Positions 1-8,217 of a stretch of DNA of 64,000 bases are shown piece after piece. The translations under genes and the position numbers were made by a program. Position 1 is the first letter of the stretch. Each line of letters opens with the position of its first letter. The notes beneath the pieces are model-generated. The model was not told the origin of the DNA, ran no database searches, and saw nothing but the letters and a program-made list of their open reading frames with translations. Source of the DNA: VMCP01 sp964408945 (lineage in GTDB: Bacteria; Bacteroidota; Bacteroidia; NS11-12g; UBA955); the NCBI GenBank assembly GCA_964408945.1, contig CAYPBJ010000010.1, forward strand, positions 1-64,000. The letters run 5' to 3'.

Positions 1-28
1 CTACAGACTACGGACTACAGACTATTGA
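1..28. repeat. edge of a short direct repeat (about 14 bp unit)
   Basis: The first 28 bases contain two near-copies of a 14-bp unit, actacagactacgg then actacagactattg (the first copy lacks its leading base at the window edge). The stop codon of the adjacent dnaE-like gene lies inside the repeat. The array may continue outside the window; only its edge is visible. Confidence 0.4.
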
Positions 29-3000
29 CAATCCTGACTCCCATTTTCTCCATTTTGGTTACCTCTAAAGCAACTACGCCAAAGTCTTCTACAACGGTGC
101 CCCATAAGCGGTATATGCCTCTGCCTTTGAAAGGGTTTCGGGCAACCACCGGCGGAAAGTGTACCGTGTCGAAGAAATAGCCGTCTCGGTCTAGCCAAGT
201 ACCGAAGTTCATTTCTTTGCCACCCAATGTTTTGGTGGGTTTTACTGTGACTAAATATCCCTCGAGATAAAGAGTTTGCCCTAACATTGATGCAAGGTGT
301 TTGCCTCGAATGTTGGAAGGTGGAACCTCGTCTTCCAATGATAGTTTGAAGGGATTGCAAAGCGGGAAGCCCAACAATTCTCGCTGATCAATGGCCTCTT
401 CTAGCCAACTGTCTTCGAGATCTGGGAGGGTGTATTCTTTGGGTTTTTCTACAAAAAGTGGAGCTGCTGGAACGAGGGTTTTCTTTTCATTGTGTAGAGC
501 GTGACATTCCCAGAAAAGAGCCCTCCGTGTTTTTCCGGTGAACCTTAAAGCTCCAATGCGAATCAAGATTTTCATCTGCTCCAAACCGGGTTCGCAGCGA
601 GTTTTGAAATCATATAAGTCTTCAAAAGGGCCTGTAGATTGTTGGTTGATAATTCGTTCAATGACTTTGTGTTCCAGGCTTTGCACCAATCCGAGGCCCA
701 GCCAAAGTGTATGTCCCTCAATTTTGGTGAGAAAATGACTGTGGTTGACGCAAGGCGCTTGCACATCGGCGCCGCACATGCGAGCAGCGTGCACGTAAAA
801 TTCGGTTCGATAAAACCCTCCAAAATTATTGATGACCGCCGCATAAAATTCAAGAGGATAATAGGCCTTCAAGTGCAAACTTTGATAACTCTCAACCGCA
901 TAACTAGCGCTGTGTCCCTTGGCAAAACTATAGCCAGCGAAACTCTCAATTTGGTGCCAAACTTCATTGACGAGGGTAGGAGGATGCTTCTTTTTGTGTG
1001 CTTGCGCAAAAAATTGATCTTTGACTTTTTGGAATTCTTCCTTGCTGCGAAATTTACCGCTCATGCCTCGGCGTAACACGTCGCTTTCTGCCAAGCCCAG
1101 TCCCGCAAATTCGCTGGCCACCCGAATCACATCCTCTTGGTAAACCATGATGCCGTAAGTTTCTGGAAGCATTTGCAGCATGATGGGATGTCCCTCGGCT
1201 CGTTTTTTGGGGTCAATGTGTCGTTCTATGAATGCCCGCATCATACCGCTTCGGGCAACGCCGGGACGAATAACGCTGCTGGCGGCCACCAAGGTTAGGT
1301 AGTCTTTGCATTTCAACTTACGCAAGAGTTGCCGCATGGCCGGACTTTCCACATAGAAGCAACCCATCGTATTGCCGTGGGAAATCATTCGAGCAATGCG
1401 ATCATCATCTTTAAAGGCTTGAATTTGGTGGGCATCTACATCAACGCCTCGATTTTCTTTGATATAAATCACGGCATCTTTGATGTGCCCCAGGCCGCGC
1501 TGACTGAGAATATCAAACTTAGCAATGCCCAAGTCTTCGGCTTCTAGCATGCTGAATTGCACCGAGGGAAATCCTTTCGGAGGAAGGTCTAACGCTGAGA
1601 AATAGAATATGGGCTTTTCAGTAATGAGAATGCCGCCTACGTGCAAACTTCTATAGTTGGGGAGGTCGTGAATCTTGCCAGCATGCCTCATCAATTCTTG
1701 ATAAACCGATTCCTTGTCGTTTAACCCTAAGGATTCTAATCCTTCGATTTCAAACTCAGAACTCTGTTGGCCGAGCGTTCGTTCTCGCGTTCGTTGCCCA
1801 ATGCCGGGCGTGCTGTAAACGAGCTTTTTATCTCTGATGCCGCCGCCTCCGGCGGCGGACGAAGCAGCGCTCGCAAATTGCAAATAGTTCTTCGGCGAGT
1901 AAAAACTCTCCCGCTCCAAAAGGGCGTCAATTTCTGATTTCGGAAGCCCGTAAACTTTACCCAATTCCCGAATCACCGCGTTTGATTGAAACGTGTTGTA
2001 TGTGGCCAGCAATGCGGCATTGTGAGGCCCGTATTTATTTAGAATGTAACCGGTAACCGTGTCTCTGTCCTGCCAAGAAAAATCCAAATCAAAGTCGGGT
2101 GGACTGCTTCGATAGGGATTGATGAACCGTTCAAAATACAGGTCTAAGTCAATGGGGTCAACATCGGTGATGCGCAGGCAATACGCCACCATGCTGTTGG
2201 CACCGCTTCCACGTCCTACGTAAAAAAAGCCCTGCTCCCGAGCAAACCGACAAATGTCCCAATTGATCAAGAAATAGGAGGTAAATCCGAGTTCGTAAAT
2301 CAACTTCATCTCCTTTTCGAGCCTTTCGGTAGTGGAATACGTGTACTTGGGATATCGGTATTTAAGTCCCTCGAAAGCCAAGTCGCGCATCATGCGATAG
2401 TCCTCATCGGGATCGCCGGTGAAGGTTTTTTTATTTTGGGATATTCCAGCCTCGAAGTTCCAGGGAGAAACACTTAAAAGTTGTTCAGCCTGAGCCCATA
2501 ACCCAGCATAAGACTCAAAGGCATTTTTAAGCTCGTTCAAGGGCATCAGTAAATCATGCCGAGAACCCGTTTCGGTGGGCTTTAGCTTGGTAATGAGGCA
2601 GTTGTGCGCAATGCATCGGAGCAAAACGTGGGTCTGCCAATCGTCAGTGTTTCGCAAAGTAGCCCGGTGGTAAGCCAACAGTTTTTGAGGATGTTTCTTC
2701 CAAGTAGACAGTGGAAGCCTCCGCAAATCGCGGTGCGTCACCCCAATCAAAGACCCCTTGTAAAGATCTTTGACTGATAGTCCCAGTATTTTTGAAAACG
2801 TATAAATAACCTGTACCTCTCTGAAGGGCGGCGGTACAAACGGAAAAGACTTTCCTTCGGTGATGTGGATGCTCAGGAATTCGTTGATTTCTGCAAAACC
2901 CGATTGAGACAATGAAACCAAAACATACAAGGCCTCGTCGCCATTTCGGATGTCAACCCCCACCCAAGGGCGAACACCTGAATGCTTCTGAGCTTCCCGA

Positions 3001-3158
3001 AAGAAATTGCTGACACCACTTACATTGTTGATGTCGGCAAGCAACACGTTGACCTTTTGCCGAGTAAGATCCGATTGGCTCTGCGCCCAACGCACAATAT
3101 CTTCCGGACTCATGAGCCCGTACCGCAGACTGAAATAGGAATGACAATGATACAACAT
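15..3158 (-). CDS. dnaE: accessory DNA polymerase III alpha subunit (short DnaE, DnaE2-like)
   Basis: Template-directed DNA synthesis by a C-family polymerase. The N-terminus has the PHP-domain signature (H-C-H followed by SYFSLRYG), the palm has PDFDLDF at about residues 351-357 with the catalytic Asp pair, and the last 100 residues look like the OB fold. At 1047 aa it is shorter than replicative Bacteroidota DnaE proteins, matching the second, mutagenesis-associated DnaE that often sits with dinB and an S24/LexA-like regulator. Neither partner is in the window. Residues about 425-470 carry an Ala/Gly/Ser-rich insertion encoded partly by a GC-rich palindrome at 1840-1858. The start ATG lies 11 nt downstream of an AT-rich inverted repeat (3170-3192). 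The polymerase assignment is firm; the translesion role is inferred from length and family. Confidence 0.88.
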   Translation of the reverse strand: MLYHCHSYFSLRYGLMSPEDIVRWAQSQSDLTRQKVNVLLADINNVSGVSNFFREAQKHSGVRPWVGVDIRNGDEALYVLVSLSQSGFAEINEFLSIHITEGKSFPFVPPPFREVQVIYTFSKILGLSVKDLYKGSLIGVTHRDLRRLPLSTWKKHPQKLLAYHRATLRNTDDWQTHVLLRCIAHNCLITKLKPTETGSRHDLLMPLNELKNAFESYAGLWAQAEQLLSVSPWNFEAGISQNKKTFTGDPDEDYRMMRDLAFEGLKYRYPKYTYSTTERLEKEMKLIYELGFTSYFLINWDICRFAREQGFFYVGRGSGANSMVAYCLRITDVDPIDLDLYFERFINPYRSSPPDFDLDFSWQDRDTVTGYILNKYGPHNAALLATYNTFQSNAVIRELGKVYGLPKSEIDALLERESFYSPKNYLQFASAASSAAGGGGIRDKKLVYSTPGIGQRTRERTLGQQSSEFEIEGLESLGLNDKESVYQELMRHAGKIHDLPNYRSLHVGGILITEKPIFYFSALDLPPKGFPSVQFSMLEAEDLGIAKFDILSQRGLGHIKDAVIYIKENRGVDVDAHQIQAFKDDDRIARMISHGNTMGCFYVESPAMRQLLRKLKCKDYLTLVAASSVIRPGVARSGMMRAFIERHIDPKKRAEGHPIMLQMLPETYGIMVYQEDVIRVASEFAGLGLAESDVLRRGMSGKFRSKEEFQKVKDQFFAQAHKKKHPPTLVNEVWHQIESFAGYSFAKGHSASYAVESYQSLHLKAYYPLEFYAAVINNFGGFYRTEFYVHAARMCGADVQAPCVNHSHFLTKIEGHTLWLGLGLVQSLEHKVIERIINQQSTGPFEDLYDFKTRCEPGLEQMKILIRIGALRFTGKTRRALFWECHALHNEKKTLVPAAPLFVEKPKEYTLPDLEDSWLEEAIDQRELLGFPLCNPFKLSLEDEVPPSNIRGKHLASMLGQTLYLEGYLVTVKPTKTLGGKEMNFGTWLDRDGYFFDTVHFPPVVARNPFKGRGIYRLWGTVVEDFGVVALEVTKMEKMGVRIVNSL
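1840..1858. repeat. GC-rich palindrome inside the dnaE-like gene
   Basis: Perfect inverted repeat: arms CCGCCGCC (1840-1847) and GGCGGCGG (1851-1858) with a 3-nt centre. It stands out sharply against the AT-rich surroundings and codes in frame for part of an Ala/Gly-rich loop. It may be a palindromic repeat element fixed inside a gene. Confidence 0.55.
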
Positions 3159-3169
3159 ACCAACAAGTA

Positions 3170-3192
3170 AATTGATAAGAATATTATCAATT
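3170..3192. promoter_or_regulatory. AT-rich inverted repeat upstream of dnaE (candidate operator)
   Basis: Perfect 9-bp arms AATTGATAA (3170-3178) and TTATCAATT (3184-3192) separated by 5 nt, 11 nt before the ATG of the divergently read polymerase gene. Position and symmetry suit a repressor operator, such as that of an S24-type damage regulator, but no regulator is encoded nearby. It could also be a weak hairpin in the 3' region of the neighbouring minus-strand gene. Confidence 0.4.
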
Positions 3193-3236
3193 ATTTGTCG
3201 ATAAATTAATCAAAAATTAAACTCTGCGCAAGTAGA

Positions 3237-4520
3237 TTATTTATCTTTTTTCGACAATTTCACTTTGTCGCCATCAATCAAGGTCTTTGCAATGGCCATG
3301 CTCGGTTCCACAATGATTTCTTCGCCGTCTTTGAGTCCCGATAAAACCTCAAAATAATCGATGTCTTGAATGCCCACTTCAATTTTAACGGCCTTGGCCT
3401 TGCCGTTTTCATATTTGAAAACCCAAGTAGCTGCCTTCGATTCAGTCACCGGGCTGCTTCCGTTTTTGAATGATTGCGGGTTTCTGGTGGTCAATGCCGA
3501 GATGGGCACCGAAACCACTTGTGAACGCGTATTGGTTTTGATATCGGCCGATGCGGTCATGCCAGGCAATAAAGGAGACTTGATGCCTTTTGCAATCAAA
3601 TCAGAATAGCTTTCACGAGAAATGCGAATCTTTACCGTGTAATTGGTTACCTGTTCACTCACGTTTTGAGCCGTGTTGAATTTCGCTGAATTGGCAATCT
3701 CCGAAACCACTCCTTTAAATACGCGATCAGGATATGCGTCAACTCTAACGTCGGCGCTATCTCCCAAATGAACACGCACAATATCGTTCTCATTGATGTT
3801 CACCTGTACTTCCATGCTGCTTAAGTTAGAAATACGCATGATTTCAGTTCCTGCCATTTGAGCAGTTCCTACAACACGTTCCCCTTTTTCGCTGTTCATT
3901 TGAGTGACAATGCCAGATGCTGGCGCATAAATGCTGGTTCTACCTAAGGTTTTTCTTCCCTCGTCTAAGCGAGCTTCCAAACTGCGAACATTGAAACTGG
4001 AGGCCAAACGGTTTTTTGAACTAACCACTGCCTCTGTTTTGGCCTGCTCAAATTGCAATTGCGCATTTTCCCATTCTTGGGAACTTATTACTTGCGACTC
4101 GAACAATTTTTTCTGTCTGTCAAAGGTGATTTTTGCGGTTTCTAAAGCCGTTTTTGCCCTCAATTCTTGAGCTTCAGCACCCGCCAAAGCCGCTCGGGAA
4201 TTATCTAAATTGGCCTTCAATTGGCTCAAGGTAGACTCGTAAATTTCAGGATTAATTCTCAATAATAATTGTCCCTTTACCACTGAATCGCCCTCTTGAA
4301 CCAACATCTCGGTGATTTCTCCCGATACGTCAGGACTGATTTTTACTTCTTTTTCAGGTTGGATTTTACCCGTTACACTCACCAATTCAGTGATGGTTCT
4401 TTTGGATACTTTTTCGGTGCTTACTTCCGTAATTTCCTTGCCCCCCTTAAAAATGGCTGATGCAGCGATGATTATGGCAACTACTGCCAAAACAATCCAC
4501 AATATTTTCTTCTTTTTCAT
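3237..4520 (-). CDS. efflux periplasmic adaptor (HlyD/MacA family)
   Basis: Membrane-fusion protein linking an inner-membrane pump to a TolC channel. One N-terminal membrane anchor (about residues 5-24) is followed by a half lipoyl motif, a long coiled-coil hairpin (about 95-185), the second lipoyl half and beta-barrel domains. At 427 aa it is normal for the family. It starts 6 nt after the TolC-like gene ends, so the two are one transcript. Downstream is a polymerase gene, not a pump, so the cognate RND or MacB-type permease must be encoded elsewhere or be shared. The Lys-rich C-terminal end resembles MacA-type adaptors of Bacteroidota. Confidence 0.85.
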   Translation of the reverse strand: MKKKKILWIVLAVVAIIIAASAIFKGGKEITEVSTEKVSKRTITELVSVTGKIQPEKEVKISPDVSGEITEMLVQEGDSVVKGQLLLRINPEIYESTLSQLKANLDNSRAALAGAEAQELRAKTALETAKITFDRQKKLFESQVISSQEWENAQLQFEQAKTEAVVSSKNRLASSFNVRSLEARLDEGRKTLGRTSIYAPASGIVTQMNSEKGERVVGTAQMAGTEIMRISNLSSMEVQVNINENDIVRVHLGDSADVRVDAYPDRVFKGVVSEIANSAKFNTAQNVSEQVTNYTVKIRISRESYSDLIAKGIKSPLLPGMTASADIKTNTRSQVVSVPISALTTRNPQSFKNGSSPVTESKAATWVFKYENGKAKAVKIEVGIQDIDYFEVLSGLKDGEEIIVEPSMAIAKTLIDGDKVKLSKKDK

Positions 4521-4526
4521 TGATGT

Positions 4527-5993
4527 TTAAAATTGGTTGAGAGCCTCTAAATTGTTCAAATACAGTGTTTCAATAATTAAATAGCGCAAGGTAGCTTCGT
4601 ACTTGGCATTCAAGAATGACTGGTAAGCTGAAACTTCGTTGTTTTTTGCCATTTGCATTTCAAAAACGGTTGCTTGTCCTAAATCCATTCTTTTTTGCAC
4701 AAATTCTAAGTTGCGTTTTTGTACTTCGTGGTTTTGTTCTGCGGCATCGTATTGAGCGCTGGCATTCTCAAAATTCTGAAAGGCCAAAGTCACCTCATTG
4801 ACAATGCTTTGTTTAAGTCGAAGCTGATTTAACTGAGCTTGAGTGACAGCTACTTGAGCGCGTTTTACCTGGCTATGGGTTTGCAATTGTCCAAATACAG
4901 GCACCGAAAGTGTTGCACCAAATGCCTGTCCAAAGTTGTCTTTAATTTGATTGTTGAACTCAATGGTCTGAGCTTCGTAATTAAAAGTAGGAGCCTCAAC
5001 AATGTCACCTGACCCTCGAACAATACCAATGGGTTGAACACCCGTTATGGTGTAGCCCGAAATTCTCTTAGCATTATCGGAATAAATGGTACTTAAACTT
5101 CCACCCAAGGAAAGGGAAGGAGTGAACGCGCCTTTGGCAATTTTTACGCCAACTTCGGCAGCTTTTGCGCGATACATAGAACTTTGGTAATCTGCTCTTC
5201 TATTCAAGATGCTGTCAATCAAAGCGGAATTCAATTCAACTCCCATGGTTAAACTCGGAAGAGTGACGTCGTTGTCTGCAATTTCAAAGGGCTCATCAAA
5301 CGGAATGACCAACATTCCTTTTAAGTTTAAGAGCCTGTTTTTATATTGGTTTAAGGCTTGTGTTTCTTGCGATCTTGCGTTAAAGTATTGGGCACGGGCA
5401 GCAAGTACAACGCCTTCATTTGAGGCACCAAGTGCCTGGAGCTTTTCGGTGCGTTTTAAGTCTTGTTGTAGGGCCTCAGAGTTCAATTTAGCAGCCTTAA
5501 GTTGTTCTCTGGCTTGCATGGTCTGCAAATAGGCGAGACTCACACTCAAAGCCATGTTTTGTTTGCTTTGAATTAAATCTAAGGTGCTGGCTTGATAATT
5601 GTATTTCGACTGTTTAACAGCATTTCTCAATTGACCGCCAGCAAATACCACCCAATTTCCTTGCAGTTGAAAGGAACTATTTCCTACGGTGGTTTGAACA
5701 AATTGATTGGTAAATCGGTCAATGCTTCTTCCGCTCTGATAGTATTGTCCAATCGATCCGTTTATTGAGGGACTTAAATTCAGTCCAGATTGCTGCATTT
5801 CTATATTGGCAGATTCAACACCTGCCGCCGATAAAAGAATATCTGGATTGTTTTTCAGCGCAATTTCAACGCACTCAGAGAGGCGATATGATTTTTTCTC
5901 AGATTGAGCATGCAATGGGGAGATTAAAAAAATACTCCCAATTAAACATCCCCCGAAAAAAAGAAAACTTCGAGCAGAGTTTTGACCAAACAT
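4527..5993 (-). CDS. TolC family outer membrane efflux protein
   Basis: Outer-membrane channel of a tripartite exporter. The protein has an N-terminal signal sequence (hydrophobic stretch about residues 9-28, cleavage near LHAQ), then the duplicated long amphipathic helices of OEP/TolC proteins with many Gln and Ala heptads. I chose the ATG at 5993 rather than the in-frame GTG at 5999 because an exact -7 promoter element (TACCTTTG, minus strand) ends at 6001. This gives 488 aa. It is the first gene of the pair with the adaptor at 3237-4520. Confidence 0.85.
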   Translation of the reverse strand: MFGQNSARSFLFFGGCLIGSIFLISPLHAQSEKKSYRLSECVEIALKNNPDILLSAAGVESANIEMQQSGLNLSPSINGSIGQYYQSGRSIDRFTNQFVQTTVGNSSFQLQGNWVVFAGGQLRNAVKQSKYNYQASTLDLIQSKQNMALSVSLAYLQTMQAREQLKAAKLNSEALQQDLKRTEKLQALGASNEGVVLAARAQYFNARSQETQALNQYKNRLLNLKGMLVIPFDEPFEIADNDVTLPSLTMGVELNSALIDSILNRRADYQSSMYRAKAAEVGVKIAKGAFTPSLSLGGSLSTIYSDNAKRISGYTITGVQPIGIVRGSGDIVEAPTFNYEAQTIEFNNQIKDNFGQAFGATLSVPVFGQLQTHSQVKRAQVAVTQAQLNQLRLKQSIVNEVTLAFQNFENASAQYDAAEQNHEVQKRNLEFVQKRMDLGQATVFEMQMAKNNEVSAYQSFLNAKYEATLRYLIIETLYLNNLEALNQF

Positions 5994-6000
5994 AAACACA

Positions 6001-6008
6001 CAAAGGTA
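6001..6008 (-). promoter_or_regulatory. -7 promoter element for the TolC/adaptor operon
   Basis: Minus-strand TACCTTTG fits the Bacteroidota -7 consensus TAnnTTTG. It ends 7 nt before the ATG at 5993, predicting a leaderless or nearly leaderless transcript. Confidence 0.6.
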
Positions 6009-6109
6009 CCGGAATGTAGATAAACTTCGTTAAATCAATCGATAAGCCGCGTAATTCTTCGTTTAATTATGTGGAAAAGATGGGTATTGAATCTCAAACA
6101 AAAGGTATT

Positions 6110-6117
6110 TATATTTG
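6110..6117 (+). promoter_or_regulatory. -7 promoter element of the B12 riboswitch operon
   Basis: TATATTTG fits TAnnTTTG; a TTG at 6087-6089 lies 20 nt upstream and may serve as the -33 element. Transcription would begin near 6122, just ahead of the riboswitch. Confidence 0.6.
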
Positions 6118-6119
6118 CA

Positions 6120-6300
6120 TCGAGTTCTGGTTTCCACAACCACAGGCTTGGAAGTGGAATTAAAATGGGAACATCGGTGAAAAACCGAGACTGTACCCGC
6201 AGCTGTAACCTCACGCCGCAAGGCAAACGTTTAGGGCATCTGAGCCACTGTGAATAACGGGAAGGCGCGCTAAATGAGGAAGTCAGAAGACCTGCCGCAC
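6120..6300 (+). ncRNA. cobalamin riboswitch
   Basis: All conserved blocks of the B12 aptamer can be read in order: a GGTG-containing arm followed by gactgtacccgcagctgtaa (about 6190-6210), GCCACTG (6244-6250), CGGGAAGGC (6258-6266) and the B12 box agtcagaagacctgcc (6281-6296). It ends 35 nt before the BtuB-like start. No U-tract terminator follows, so control is probably at translation initiation through the segment 6300-6334. Its presence defines the three downstream genes as cobalamin-repressed. Confidence 0.93.
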
Positions 6301-6334
6301 TCAAAAAACAATCCGCTTTCGGGAATAAAGGCGC

Positions 6335-8215
6335 ATGAGAAAGGTAGTTAATAATATCGCACTATGCTTTTTGCTGTTGTCTGCTGAACCAATTTCAGCA
6401 ACCCATTCTTGCGTGTTTAATACCGAGGTCGACTCCGCTTTAAATACCTTATTATTACCGCCCCATGATGTTCCAAAGAACATACCAAAATCAGATACCG
6501 TCTTTGTAAATATTAAGAGAATTTCTTTTGCCCAAGTAGGAAGACTATCGCAAAATGTTCCAATCAACGAGCAAGGAGCGGTTTTGACTCAAGACCTTTC
6601 GCATTCCGGTGCATTTTTTAAACAATACGGAATTTCCGGTTCGGCTACCATCAGTAAACGAGGTGCCGATGCCACTCAAACACAGGTTCTTTGGAACGGA
6701 CTTCCCATCAATCATCCCATGTTGGGAATGACGGATTTTAATAATTTTAGCACCTTTGGACTATCGGAACTTACTTTTATTGACGGTGGAAACTCCTCTA
6801 TGTACGGCAGTGGAAGTGTGGGCGGTACAGTTCTGATGAATCACGATGCAGAGTTTGATCAAGGAAAAAAAATGCAAGGAAGTCTCTCTTATGGAAGCTT
6901 CAATAATGTGCAATGGGCTGGCATGCTTGGGTACTCGGGTGAAAAAGCCGTAGTTGTGTTTTCACATTCTCAGGTCCGTTTTAAAAATCAATTCACTTAT
7001 TTTGATCGCGGATTTGATAAACTTCAAACGGCACAGAATGCTGAATTCATTCAAAAAAATTCTAGATTGCTCACATCCATTAAGGCAACTAGGCATAGCC
7101 AAACCAAACTAGTGTTGGAATTGGCAAATATGGACCGTGGACTCGGAAGTCTAACCGGAAGTTATAATCTTTTAGGAAACCAAAAAGATCAATCAATCAG
7201 AGGTGTTTTAGAGCACAAATATCACAAGGGAAAATTTGCGTGGATTCAAAAATTTGGTGGTAGCCAAGATATTATTGTTTACACTCAAGCGGGAATTCAA
7301 GACAGCAGTCAAGCGCAGTTGAGATTCGCCATGACAGAGCTGTATTTTACGGTCAATTCTAAAACTCAAATATTGACGGGATTGGATTTTCAACAACAAA
7401 TCGGCAATACCCGCTATTATCAAATAACGCAAATCAGAAATTTACCAGCGCAATTCTTATCCATCAGAAAAAAACACAATAAAACAGATTGGCTAGCCAG
7501 CACCCGATGGGAATGGAATGAAAGAATTCCATCAGCAGGTATAGGGCAAGAAACTCAATTGGGTAAAAATTGGTTGTTCAAATCTGACATCCACACTAGC
7601 TTCAGAAGAGCTACCTTAAATGATTTGTATTGGGCTCAACCGGGTAATGTGCATTTGAAAAGTGAAACGGGTTGGGAAGTAGAATCTGGTTTTGCCAATA
7701 GAGACAAAAAACTCAAATGGGAGCTTACCGCATTTTACAGAGAATTAAACAACCCTATAATTTGGCTACCCCAAGGAGGTTTATGGTCGGCAATAAATTA
7801 CCATTTTGGTCGATATTACGGTTTGCAGGGAAGTATTCAAAATCAGTTTAAAAGTTTCTTTGGAAAAGTAACTGCTGATTGGGTTCGTACCGCGGTAAAA
7901 GTAAACGAGTCTAGCGATTTTCTTCAGCAAATTTTCATTCCTGATTTAATGTCTAATGCCCAAATAGGTTATAAATGGCAGCATTGGATTTTCTCATCCA
8001 ATTGGTCATATACTGGAAATAGATTCATTCAAACCGACAATGAAAAAGTCATGAAGGCATACCAACTATGGGCAGCTCAGGTGCAATACACGCCCAAACA
8101 TAAATACACCTTCTCGCTAAACGCTCAAAATTTGTTGAATACAGTTTATGAAAACATGCCCGGAAGGCCCATGCCCGGCAGATCAATCCAAATACAAATG
8201 AACATAAAACTATAA
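6335..8215 (+). CDS. btuB: TonB-dependent cobalamin receptor (BtuB-like)
   Basis: Outer-membrane active transporter, predicted to import vitamin B12 or corrinoids using TonB energy. A signal peptide (about residues 1-23) is followed by a short TonB-box-like stretch, a plug domain (the GTVLMNHDAE end of the plug is recognisable near residue 168) and a beta-barrel ending in the typical aromatic/hydrophobic last strand (IQIQMNIKL). At 626 aa it is BtuB-sized, with no carboxypeptidase-like extension as in SusC. The cobalamin riboswitch directly upstream gives the substrate. The next gene starts 2 nt after the stop, so translation is probably coupled. Substrate specificity is inferred from context. 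Confidence 0.87.
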   Translation: MRKVVNNIALCFLLLSAEPISATHSCVFNTEVDSALNTLLLPPHDVPKNIPKSDTVFVNIKRISFAQVGRLSQNVPINEQGAVLTQDLSHSGAFFKQYGISGSATISKRGADATQTQVLWNGLPINHPMLGMTDFNNFSTFGLSELTFIDGGNSSMYGSGSVGGTVLMNHDAEFDQGKKMQGSLSYGSFNNVQWAGMLGYSGEKAVVVFSHSQVRFKNQFTYFDRGFDKLQTAQNAEFIQKNSRLLTSIKATRHSQTKLVLELANMDRGLGSLTGSYNLLGNQKDQSIRGVLEHKYHKGKFAWIQKFGGSQDIIVYTQAGIQDSSQAQLRFAMTELYFTVNSKTQILTGLDFQQQIGNTRYYQITQIRNLPAQFLSIRKKHNKTDWLASTRWEWNERIPSAGIGQETQLGKNWLFKSDIHTSFRRATLNDLYWAQPGNVHLKSETGWEVESGFANRDKKLKWELTAFYRELNNPIIWLPQGGLWSAINYHFGRYYGLQGSIQNQFKSFFGKVTADWVRTAVKVNESSDFLQQIFIPDLMSNAQIGYKWQHWIFSSNWSYTGNRFIQTDNEKVMKAYQLWAAQVQYTPKHKYTFSLNAQNLLNTVYENMPGRPMPGRSIQIQMNIKL

Positions 8216-8217
8216 TT

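Noticed and set aside
639..1076. Open frame on the plus strand inside dnaE, 145 codons
   Set aside because: It is the antisense shadow of a conserved coding region; no promoter, signal or recognisable family.
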